Positions 42,079 to 50,024 of a DNA stretch of 52,698 nucleotides are shown here, one piece after another. How positions within the stretch are numbered: position 1 is the stretch's first letter; each line of letters begins with the position of its first letter. A model generated the notes under the pieces. It ran no database searches. It worked only from the letters and a program-made list of their open reading frames with translations, and was not told the origin of the DNA. Both the position numbers and the translations under genes were made by a program. Source of the stretch: DYQY01 sp964643725 (GTDB lineage Bacteria > Margulisbacteria > Riflemargulisbacteria > GWF2-35-9 > DYQY01); the NCBI GenBank assembly GCA_964643725.1, contig CAZXTL010000011.1:1-52698 (forward strand), written 5' to 3'.

Positions 42079-44395
42079 AAGCTACCACTCCTTTAACAAC
42101 AGCACTGGCTATCTTATCTCTGTTTTCTGGTTTTAACAACATCTCATATTCCTTACTATTTGTTATAAAAACAGGCTCAATAAGAACTGCTGGCATTTCT
42201 GTATGAAACAACACAAAAAACCTTGCCTGTCTTACGCCAATGTCTCTTAAACCTAATTCAGAATTCATTTGTTTATGTATTGATTTTGCAAGAGGTAAAC
42301 TTGTAGCCCCATAATAATAAGTAGTAGTCCCACCGATTACTTCACTACGAAAAGCGTTGTAATGAACACTAATAAAAAGATCTGCGTTATTTCTATTAGC
42401 AAATTGTGTCCTTCCAGCTAGAGACATAGAAGTGTCTTCCCTTAAAGGCATAATAACAGTAGCACCATATGCAGTAAGCAAATCTTTTATCCTATGGGCC
42501 GTGTCTAATGTAAAACTTTTCTCGTATTTACCACCTATGCCGATTGCACCAACATCGCTACCTCCATGCCCAGCTTCTACAACAATCTTCTTTCCGGAAA
42601 GTAATTTTATTGAAACTGGTTTCTCTATTGGAACAATAGGTTGTTTCTTATCATAAACAACTTTCCCTTTACTATTGTCTATCCTTATCTCAATCTTGTC
42701 AGTTGCTTGAGTTATTTTTAACTGTGGAACGCCTTTAAAATAAATACTCATTCTTGAAGACACTGGATCCCAAGAATACTGACTACCCACTATTTTTTCC
42801 AAGAAATGATCATTAAAGTAATAAACCCCTTTTGCTTTATAAGCTGTATTAGGTATATCAATCTCAAGCCTGTTTTCTTCTTGTTTCCATGATATCTTGC
42901 CAAGCTCCTCCCCTAAAATAGTCAACAAATTATACTTACTGTAAGGCTCATACCAAACCTTATTAATCCTACCCGAATGCTGAATAGAAACCCTTGTGCC
43001 ATCATCTGAAATGGCCATGCCATAATTCATTCTCTTCTTTACCTGAATTACAACCCTCACGGTCTCTTCATCAAATTGAGCAGCTTTTATAATTTGAATA
43101 TTACTATCTTCAATATTCAGAATCTGCTCATTAACATCTAATACTGCATTAGGAATATCCAAAATAATTCTATCTGGGCCAGTAAACTCAACTAACTCCC
43201 TTGGCTCTATCTCAACATAGGAGCTAATTTTAACGCTATCCGCTCCATCAGCTGTTTTCTTAAAGGAAACATTACTAATTATAGGGTTTACAAATAAAGT
43301 ATGAATTCTATAATCCCAACGCAAACCAAACCCTAATCTTTTAGCCAATTTTTGTAAGGGAATATATGTCTCTTTATTTATTACATAGGCCTTAACCTTT
43401 GTATCAACTTCTTGCTTGTCTCCATATTTTACTAATAAACTTCCAGCCTCTGAAACCTTGTAGGCAAATCCAAAATGTAATAAAACTTTCTCAGCAGGAA
43501 CAAGATATTGCCCGTCTTTATAAACAGCCCTACCCGTAAGAGTTGACTTCTTGCCTTTGACGCTCAAAATGATATTATTTACTCCCTCAAACGATGGTAT
43601 CCATACTGCTTTATCGCTTACCTTATCTTTGACTATGCTCTCGATATCTTCTGGGATAACTTGCTCTTTGATTGGCAAAACTTCTTCTGTTTTTTCTGTT
43701 TTTTTCTGGCTAATAACTATTTCATTATCTGCTGACCTACTTAAAAATAATGGATTTATAGCTTTTATACTCAGTTTAGCTAAATCCGGCTTAGTGGATA
43801 TCTGTCCTAAAATAATCTCACTAGACATTGCACTTTTAAAAGACTTTCTTGGAAAAGAAAGAACCGTTGCTTTGAGGTCAACAATATAATGATCACCTAC
43901 TCTATTTAAAATTAATTCATTGTCATTAACCTTACATGCGTACTTCAATTTAATTTCATCATCATTTACAATTACATCTGCTAACCTTTTAGATATATAA
44001 TAATCATTACCTGTTCTGTTTAATGTATACCCTAAATACCAAGCATAATAACCTAAAGGAACATACCAATCGTCATAAGCCAAAAAACTTTTGCCTGACA
44101 TATGATATTTAACATCACCTATCATCACCTGATCATGGTTTGCCATAAAACGAACTGTTCGATATTCTCCGTCTGACACAGACAAAGAAATACCTTCTTT
44201 GTTATAGTTAAATCCAACCTTTTCAGAAAATTCCTTTAGTGGAATACAAAGCCTATTATCGTCAACTAAAAAAGAAGATTTCAAGACAATTCGTTGACCA
44301 TTAAAATATATTTTTGCATCACCTTGTGCATAATAAGAGAAACCAAAAGACACTAAAAATAGACAAGTTAATACTATTTTTGAAATTTTTATCAT
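42062..44395 (-). CDS. N-acetylmuramoyl-L-alanine amidase with AMIN and copper-amine-oxidase-N-like domains
   Basis: Periplasmic cell-wall hydrolase of 777 residues. A signal peptide (KIVLTCLFLVSFGFSYYAQG) is followed by two Cu_amine_oxidN1-like domains (~25-130 and ~280-375: IPLKEFSEKVGFNY and IPLQKLAKRLGFGL). An AMIN-type domain follows (~375-480; VEFTGPDRIILDIPNAVLD), then a second beta-rich one. The C-terminal Amidase_3 catalytic domain (~600-777) has zinc ligands in VVEAGHGGSDVGA, E in KSFTLDTAHRI/EKS, and H in ISVHYNA, with the catalytic E in AVLIEPVFITN. Its start overlaps the transferase stop by one base (TAATG), and murI starts inside its end. Confidence 0.93.
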   Translation of the reverse strand: MIKISKIVLTCLFLVSFGFSYYAQGDAKIYFNGQRIVLKSSFLVDDNRLCIPLKEFSEKVGFNYNKEGISLSVSDGEYRTVRFMANHDQVMIGDVKYHMSGKSFLAYDDWYVPLGYYAWYLGYTLNRTGNDYYISKRLADVIVNDDEIKLKYACKVNDNELILNRVGDHYIVDLKATVLSFPRKSFKSAMSSEIILGQISTKPDLAKLSIKAINPLFLSRSADNEIVISQKKTEKTEEVLPIKEQVIPEDIESIVKDKVSDKAVWIPSFEGVNNIILSVKGKKSTLTGRAVYKDGQYLVPAEKVLLHFGFAYKVSEAGSLLVKYGDKQEVDTKVKAYVINKETYIPLQKLAKRLGFGLRWDYRIHTLFVNPIISNVSFKKTADGADSVKISSYVEIEPRELVEFTGPDRIILDIPNAVLDVNEQILNIEDSNIQIIKAAQFDEETVRVVIQVKKRMNYGMAISDDGTRVSIQHSGRINKVWYEPYSKYNLLTILGEELGKISWKQEENRLEIDIPNTAYKAKGVYYFNDHFLEKIVGSQYSWDPVSSRMSIYFKGVPQLKITQATDKIEIRIDNSKGKVVYDKKQPIVPIEKPVSIKLLSGKKIVVEAGHGGSDVGAIGIGGKYEKSFTLDTAHRIKDLLTAYGATVIMPLREDTSMSLAGRTQFANRNNADLFISVHYNAFRSEVIGGTTTYYYGATSLPLAKSIHKQMNSELGLRDIGVRQARFFVLFHTEMPAVLIEPVFITNSKEYEMLLKPENRDKIASAVVKGVVAYYKGK

Positions 44396-45453
44396 TAACT
44401 GAATTTCTTCTTTAAATAAATTCTGGAAATATGAACCAGTAAGGCTAAAGATAGTAAATACATAACCATCACATTATCATTAATAAATAGTGTGATTAGT
44501 GCACTAACTGCTAAAAATGCTGACTCAATATAAATGACTACAACTGTCTGTCGATGGGAAAAGCCTCTTTGCATAATTCTATGATGAAAATGTTCTCCAT
44601 CAGCATGGAAGATATGCTGATTGCGTTTAAGTCTTCTTATAATGGATGAAAAAACATCATAAATCGGTATACCTAAAAGAATTAAAGGAATTCCAAAGGA
44701 CATAACCTTTGGTTGATTCCAACAAATAAGAATAGACAATACTGCAAGATTATAACCAAGCAAAAGACTTCCAGTATCTCCCATAAAGACCTTTGCTGGA
44801 TTAAAGTTATATTTCAAAAATCCAAACACTACGGACAATAAGGCAATTACTACAAACAACATCTCTGTATCTTTCCAATAAAAAGCACACACTAAAAAGG
44901 CCAAACCGGCAATACCGGTAATCCCTCCGGCTAAACCGTCTAACCCATCAATCAAATTAATGGCATTCATTATCCCAAGAATCCAAAGCACTGTAACAGG
45001 AACAGCCATCATCCCTAAAGAAATATTCACTCCTGACAAAATATGCAATTCGTTAATGGATATTCCAAACCCGACAATAGACATCGAAGTCATTAAAGCA
45101 ACAAGTAATTGAAGCATTAACTTATACATTGCTCTAATATTAAAAAGATCATCAAGAAATCCAAAAAAAGATATCAGCAAAGAACCTACGGCTATAGGAA
45201 AAACTATCTTATAACTAAAAAGAACTCCTATTAATACCAATAAGCAAAAATAAACAAGGAACATAACCATACCACCAATTCTTGGTTTGCTATATTTATG
45301 TACTTTTCTTATTCCAGGAGCATCTAATATCTTTAACCTAATGGCTAATTTTATGGCAACCGGCATAATCAAAATAGTTGCAATATACCCTAAAGTTAAT
45401 ATGCCTAAAAAAGCACTAATAAAAAGGATTAGAGAGTTACTGATGTTAACCAA
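44395..45453 (-). CDS. WecA/TagO-like undecaprenyl-phosphate sugar-1-phosphate transferase
   Basis: Initiates a surface glycan by moving N-acetylhexosamine-1-phosphate to undecaprenyl phosphate in the inner membrane. About ten hydrophobic helices span 352 residues. Motifs are the aspartate pair in FFGFLDDLFN, NAINLIDGLDGLAGG, KVFMGDTGSLLLGY, and the C-terminal histidine motif HADGEHFHHRIMQRG typical of the WecA/TagO branch rather than MraY. Its 5' end overlaps the epimerase gene by 25 bases, and its stop shares a base with the amidase start, within an envelope operon. Confidence 0.92.
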   Translation of the reverse strand: MVNISNSLILFISAFLGILTLGYIATILIMPVAIKLAIRLKILDAPGIRKVHKYSKPRIGGMVMFLVYFCLLVLIGVLFSYKIVFPIAVGSLLISFFGFLDDLFNIRAMYKLMLQLLVALMTSMSIVGFGISINELHILSGVNISLGMMAVPVTVLWILGIMNAINLIDGLDGLAGGITGIAGLAFLVCAFYWKDTEMLFVVIALLSVVFGFLKYNFNPAKVFMGDTGSLLLGYNLAVLSILICWNQPKVMSFGIPLILLGIPIYDVFSSIIRRLKRNQHIFHADGEHFHHRIMQRGFSHRQTVVVIYIESAFLAVSALITLFINDNVMVMYLLSLALLVHISRIYLKKKFS

Positions 45454-46403
45454 GACTTATTCTCCTTATACCATTCTACAGTTCTCGCTAAACCTTCTTC
45501 AAAGCTAAACTCTGGGGTCCAGCCTAATAGTTTTTCAGCTTTTCTTATATCTGCACTTGTTTCTAGAATGTCAGCAATATGAAATGGTTTATTAATAACT
45601 ATAGCTTTTTTCCCAAGCATTTTCTCTATCATTGCTATTACTTGATTCATGGTTATTGGCTCTCTACCGCCACCTAAGTTAATAATCTCATACCCTACTC
45701 TTTTCTCAGTGGCTAAAAAAGTACCTTTTGCAATATCATCAACAAAGGTAAAATCCCTACTCTGTGTGCCGTCACCAAATAACTCAATTGGAGTACCTTC
45801 ATCTATCCACTTTATGAAACGGAAAATGCTCATATCTGGTCTTCCTGCTGGTCCATAAACAGTAAAATATCTAACTACTGAAATATCCATACCGTACAAA
45901 TGCTTATATGCATAACACATCACTTCAGCTGCTTTCTTTGATGCTGCATAGGGAGAGATTGGTTCATTAACAGCCAAATCCTCTGTAAATGGCATCTTTT
46001 GACCTGCATACAAAGAAGAAGTTGAGGCTAAGACCATTTTCTTAACATCAAACTCTCTCATTAATTCCAACAAATTAAGGGTACCATTCGCGTTTGTATT
46101 CATATATACGTATGGATTATCCATGCTGTATCTAACACCTGCTCTTGCAGCTAAATTGACAACAGCATCAAACCGATATTGTTCAAATAATCCTTTTAGA
46201 AATGTTTTATCTTCAATGTCGCCTTTAAAAAAAGTGATTTTTTTATTACTTTTAAGTTCGTTAAGACGATGCTCTTTAAGTCTGATGTCATAATAATCGT
46301 TAATGTTATCCACACCAACAACATTAATTCCTTTATCAGAGAATATTTTAGCTGTTCTAGACGCGATGAAACCAGCAACACCAGTCAGTAAAATTCTATT
46401 CAT
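45429..46403 (-). CDS. NAD-dependent sugar-nucleotide epimerase
   Basis: Extended short-chain dehydrogenase closest to UDP-glucuronate or UDP-glucose 4-epimerases. The NAD loop is LLTGVAGFIASRTAK, with Ala in place of the third Gly, followed by DNINDYYD, the SDR tyrosine-lysine in SPYAASKKAAE, VRYFTVYGPAGRPDM, and SRDFTFVDDIA. At 324 residues it is standard. It supplies an activated uronic acid or galactose for polysaccharide made by the neighbouring WecA-like and Wza-like proteins. It overlaps the WecA-like gene by 25 bases. Confidence 0.92.
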   Translation of the reverse strand: MNRILLTGVAGFIASRTAKIFSDKGINVVGVDNINDYYDIRLKEHRLNELKSNKKITFFKGDIEDKTFLKGLFEQYRFDAVVNLAARAGVRYSMDNPYVYMNTNANGTLNLLELMREFDVKKMVLASTSSLYAGQKMPFTEDLAVNEPISPYAASKKAAEVMCYAYKHLYGMDISVVRYFTVYGPAGRPDMSIFRFIKWIDEGTPIELFGDGTQSRDFTFVDDIAKGTFLATEKRVGYEIINLGGGREPITMNQVIAMIEKMLGKKAIVINKPFHIADILETSADIRKAEKLLGWTPEFSFEEGLARTVEWYKENKSWLTSVTL

Positions 46404-46431
46404 ATTAAGCTTAGTATAACGATAAAAAATA

Positions 46432-47505
46432 CTATAGAAAAGAGGCTAAAATTTTTAATTCTTCAACTGAATATAGTTCTTTTGATAAATATATTTTATT
46501 AAGTGAAGGCAATGCTAAAGCAATCTCTGCTAACCCACTTACATAATGCCCTTTAATCCTCAAAGTTTGTATCCCCAGGCATTGCTCTATACCATTGATA
46601 GAATGAAGCAGATATCCCTCAAGATCTAGTTCCCTTAATGAAATTAAATCTGAAGGCAATAATCCTCTCCCTGATATTCCTAGCTGAAACTTAATAATAC
46701 AGGTCATTAAAGGATCATCAAAAATGATAAATTCCCTTTGGGACCTAATATAACACTCTGGAGATATATCAGTTAGGCATCGTTTCTTTTCATCCAACTT
46801 ATAACCAAGCTGGTCAAATTTCGCAAACGAATATATCCAATAACTACTATTTACTGCTTCTTTTATAAAGGCATAACGATAATAGCCTCTTCCCTGATCA
46901 GCCAAAATAATAATAACCTTTTCTTGTGATTCGATCATAAATAAAGAATTATTCAACAAATATTTGTCACGAACATAAAATGGCAATAAGTCAGACTCCT
47001 TTTTAACCATTACCCACGTGGATTTAAATACAGCATTATTGGTGGTATCTAAAAAAGCCTTATTAGGCTTAATTAAAGTGATTTCCATAAACTGTCCCTT
47101 ACTATCTACAATAAACCTATTCTTCAGGTACAACTCAATTTCCTTATTCTTAATAATTATAAGATTCCATCCTGGATAAAGATCGATACACTGAGTATCG
47201 GAATAAATAACAGGATATGACCCTTTCTCTCTATCCTCTATCCATCCCCTATATCCCATATCAAAGGAAATAATATCTATTTTCCTTCCTTCCTGCATAA
47301 AACTATTTAACCCACGTTTAAACTTAGATCGAACTAATACAGAAATATCAAAGACAAATGGAATAATATCTTCAATGATTCTTACAGCTGGATAATATAT
47401 CTTTGTCATTGTATCCATATTTGTTCTTGCTTCTAGCATAATCGGGCTCCTTTTTAAATATTTTGTATTAAATTCTCGTAAGATCTCATTCAAGAACTCA
47501 TTCAA
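46432..47505 (-). CDS. Unknown protein with C-terminal LRR-like segment
   Basis: A 357-residue protein that I do not recognise. There is no signal peptide. The first ~270 residues are mixed alpha/beta with many aromatic residues. The last ~85 residues have leucine-rich-repeat-like spacing: SLISLRELDLEGYLL, CLGIQTLRIKGHYV, LPSLNKIYLSKELYS, about 22-24 residues apart. Upstream, the decamer ATTCAAAAAT occurs three times (47497-47540) next to the GGAG-type site. It lies between the subtilase and the epimerase in the same direction; the function may involve the same surface structures. Confidence 0.75.
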   Translation of the reverse strand: MNEFLNEILREFNTKYLKRSPIMLEARTNMDTMTKIYYPAVRIIEDIIPFVFDISVLVRSKFKRGLNSFMQEGRKIDIISFDMGYRGWIEDREKGSYPVIYSDTQCIDLYPGWNLIIIKNKEIELYLKNRFIVDSKGQFMEITLIKPNKAFLDTTNNAVFKSTWVMVKKESDLLPFYVRDKYLLNNSLFMIESQEKVIIILADQGRGYYRYAFIKEAVNSSYWIYSFAKFDQLGYKLDEKKRCLTDISPECYIRSQREFIIFDDPLMTCIIKFQLGISGRGLLPSDLISLRELDLEGYLLHSINGIEQCLGIQTLRIKGHYVSGLAEIALALPSLNKIYLSKELYSVEELKILASFL

Positions 47506-47550
47506 AAATATTCAAAAATTTTAAGGAGTATTCAAAAATTGAACAAAAGA

Positions 47551-48990
47551 CTATTTGAGTACAGTAACCACTGTCTTTTTTATAATTTCTTCGTTACCAT
47601 CTTTTACTCTAAGAACAGCTATATAGCTATCATTAGCAATGCTTTCACCATATTCATTTTTCAGATCATAGGAAATCTTATTATAGGCACTGCCAGAACC
47701 ATCTTTCTCACTTTTCCACAATTCTTTACCATTCATGCTATAAATTTGTAACTTAACGTTAGCAGTTTTATTTAAATAAAATCCAAAATTTGTCTCAGAG
47801 TCTCCAGCTTTTACTGGATTAGGATAATTTAAAAAATTGCTAACTTCAAGTTTTGTTAATGATTGCAAAGGATTAGCATCCAAAGGATCTACTTTCTCTG
47901 AATAAACAATACTACTAATCTCACCCTGCCCGGTGTATTTATCCCATCCTGGATAGGACTTAACTGATCCTAAAGGATAAATAACATCTTTCGAATATTG
48001 GCTAGTAACCTCTTGTGAATTATAGTCAGAAAGATCATGAATATTTGCTAATATTCCTGAAATATATGCTGAAGAGATACTTGTACCGCTTACTTCTTGT
48101 TGCAATCCACCAATCCCAACACAAGAAACTCTTTCCCCTATACAAGAAATTTTAATATGGTCTCCATAATTACTAAAATATGACAATCTATCGTTATCAT
48201 CTAAAGAAGAAACAGCCATCACGCCTTGACATCCTGCAGGATACATAATAATTTCTTGACCATTATTACCTGCAGCAGCTACAACAATCACTCCATTATC
48301 TAATGCATATTGAATAGCTAACTTCAATGTTTCATTAGCTGATGGATAACCAAAGCTACAATTAATTACATCAGCGCCTCTTTCCACTGCATAATTAATG
48401 GCATTTGCAATAAAAAACTGCGAAGAACAACCTCTATTATCAAAAGCTTTTATAGGTATAATCTTTGCGTTACCCTTACTTTGGATTGCAACTTCACTAG
48501 ACATGCAGGTGCCGTGTCCGTGATCATCTAAAACATTACCATTACTATTAATAATATTGGCGCCATAATAATCATCAATAAATCCATTATTATCGTCATC
48601 AATACCATTTCCGGCTATTTCATTTGTATTAACTAAACAATATTCCTTTAAATCACTATTGTTAATATCTACTCCTGTATCAATTATCGCCACTTTAACA
48701 TTTGCAGGATTTTTAGCAGTTACAAGTATTGCCGAATTATTAGCAACAGACGTTACCGCAACCATCCCAAAAAGCTCAACAGGAAGATCAGCTTCTTCAT
48801 ATTCTACTGTGGCTTCTGATAGCATTCTCATACTGCCTTGTACTGTTTTCAATTGTGGTCCAGTTAATCGAAACTCTATATTATTTTTATAAAAATAAGT
48901 TTGACCATCCTTCTTAACTATTTTAATAGTATCAGTATTCTCAACCGCAAAAAGAGAAGCTATTATTAAAAACAAAAATATTCTCTTCAC
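47551..48990 (-). CDS. Secreted subtilisin-family protease with C-terminal sorting-like domain
   Basis: Extracellular serine protease. A signal peptide (RIFLFLIIASLFAVE) precedes a short propeptide and the S8 domain with D104 (AIIDTGVD), H159 (DHGHGT), N242 (AAGNNG) and S304 (SGTSISSAY). The last ~90 residues begin NYPNPVKAGD and contain LQIYSMNGKELW and GSAYNKISYDLKN. This is the FlgD-Ig / type IX-sorting-like pattern that ends with a lysine-rich strand, so the enzyme may be secreted by a T9SS-like route. 479 residues. It lies 14 bases after the outer-membrane gene upstream. Confidence 0.92.
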   Translation of the reverse strand: MKRIFLFLIIASLFAVENTDTIKIVKKDGQTYFYKNNIEFRLTGPQLKTVQGSMRMLSEATVEYEEADLPVELFGMVAVTSVANNSAILVTAKNPANVKVAIIDTGVDINNSDLKEYCLVNTNEIAGNGIDDDNNGFIDDYYGANIINSNGNVLDDHGHGTCMSSEVAIQSKGNAKIIPIKAFDNRGCSSQFFIANAINYAVERGADVINCSFGYPSANETLKLAIQYALDNGVIVVAAAGNNGQEIIMYPAGCQGVMAVSSLDDNDRLSYFSNYGDHIKISCIGERVSCVGIGGLQQEVSGTSISSAYISGILANIHDLSDYNSQEVTSQYSKDVIYPLGSVKSYPGWDKYTGQGEISSIVYSEKVDPLDANPLQSLTKLEVSNFLNYPNPVKAGDSETNFGFYLNKTANVKLQIYSMNGKELWKSEKDGSGSAYNKISYDLKNEYGESIANDSYIAVLRVKDGNEEIIKKTVVTVLK

Positions 48991-49003
48991 TTAAACATTC
49001 CTC

Positions 49004-49861
49004 CTATAAATTTAATGTCATAAAAAATTGACTGTTTGTTCCAGATACTTCACTAAGGTCTTGTCTAATCCCTACTTCAAAAGCACCTAGGTCTAAGCCA
49101 CAAGAAACAGATGCAGAAAAATCTTCAGTAAGTAAAACCTTAGATTCCATACCAATTACTCCAAATAAATCTAAGCCCAATTTAACATAATCATCATTAA
49201 TGTCAGAACCTACGTAAGAAATATATCCGAAAGGCAAAAGCTGAACAAACTGATATGAAAGGCTAGTCTTAAGTTTATCGCTAGTTCCATTCTCCCATTC
49301 TTGAACAGTATTATTTATATCATTAAAGGTAGCCCCTAGTATTGTTCCACCCATATTTACCATAACCCCTGCATCAAAACCATAACCTGTCATGGTTTCA
49401 CCTAAAACCTTTTGTTGATAAGCTTTTGCATTTACTCCATAATAAATAGGTAATTTAGGAAGCTTTTGGCTAAAAGTTACCATTGCTGCTACCTTCTCAT
49501 GACTAAAATAATCTTTAACAGCATAATTACCATCATTTATTCCCACATTAGCTAACTCTGTTCTTTTAATTCCACTAATAACATCATGTTTAACTGTTAA
49601 TCCTAAATTAAAGAAATATCCTGGGATTGTAAGATTAGCAAACTGGGATTTTGTTTGACCATCCATAGACCCGTATTGTAAAAAAGTAAGCGAATGATCC
49701 ATTATTCTGGATACTGCAGGCTGTTCTAAATAACTAAGACCAGTTAGTTTGTTAACCAAATGAACATCTTTTATATAATCATATGATATTTGTGCTGAAA
49801 AGGAAAAAGTGGAAATAAATAAGAAGACTATTATTGTCTGAAATTTGCATCCATGCGTCAA
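49004..49861 (-). CDS. Outer-membrane beta-barrel protein, PorV/PorQ-like
   Basis: A signal peptide (FQTIIVFLFISTFSFSAQ) and then ~260 residues of alternating hydrophobic and polar strands with glycines (YFFNLGLTVKH, ITGYGFDAGVMVNMGGTILGATF, VKLGLDLFGVIG). It ends in FFMTLNL, as in barrels recognised by BamA. The layout resembles PorV/PorQ-type proteins that accompany sorting-domain cargo in type IX systems, which would fit the adjacent protease, but the identity is a guess. The start is the TTG at 49861, behind a GGGGGG site. Confidence 0.7.
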   Translation of the reverse strand: MTHGCKFQTIIVFLFISTFSFSAQISYDYIKDVHLVNKLTGLSYLEQPAVSRIMDHSLTFLQYGSMDGQTKSQFANLTIPGYFFNLGLTVKHDVISGIKRTELANVGINDGNYAVKDYFSHEKVAAMVTFSQKLPKLPIYYGVNAKAYQQKVLGETMTGYGFDAGVMVNMGGTILGATFNDINNTVQEWENGTSDKLKTSLSYQFVQLLPFGYISYVGSDINDDYVKLGLDLFGVIGMESKVLLTEDFSASVSCGLDLGAFEVGIRQDLSEVSGTNSQFFMTLNL

Positions 49862-49869
49862 AATCGATT

Positions 49870-49916
49870 CCCCCCTTTATTTGCTACATAGAAATCTATG
49901 CCCAAAAAAAGTGGGG
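49870..49916 (-). promoter_or_regulatory. Possible RNA structure covering the ribosome site
   Basis: The six-G ribosome site (49870-49875 on the plus strand reads C6) can pair with a CCCC tract at 49916-49913. The arms enclose the small hairpin CATAGA/TCTATG (49887-49900). A second pairing of the same CCCC with a nearby GGG is possible, so two alternative folds exist. Confidence 0.3.
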
Positions 49917-50024
49917 TTTAAACATTTATTTTAATACTTATAATAAATTATCGGTGTTTGAGTAAAATTATTGCACCTATTTTTTCTGTTGTATTTGCTT
50001 TTACACAGATTTGGCTAGAAACGA

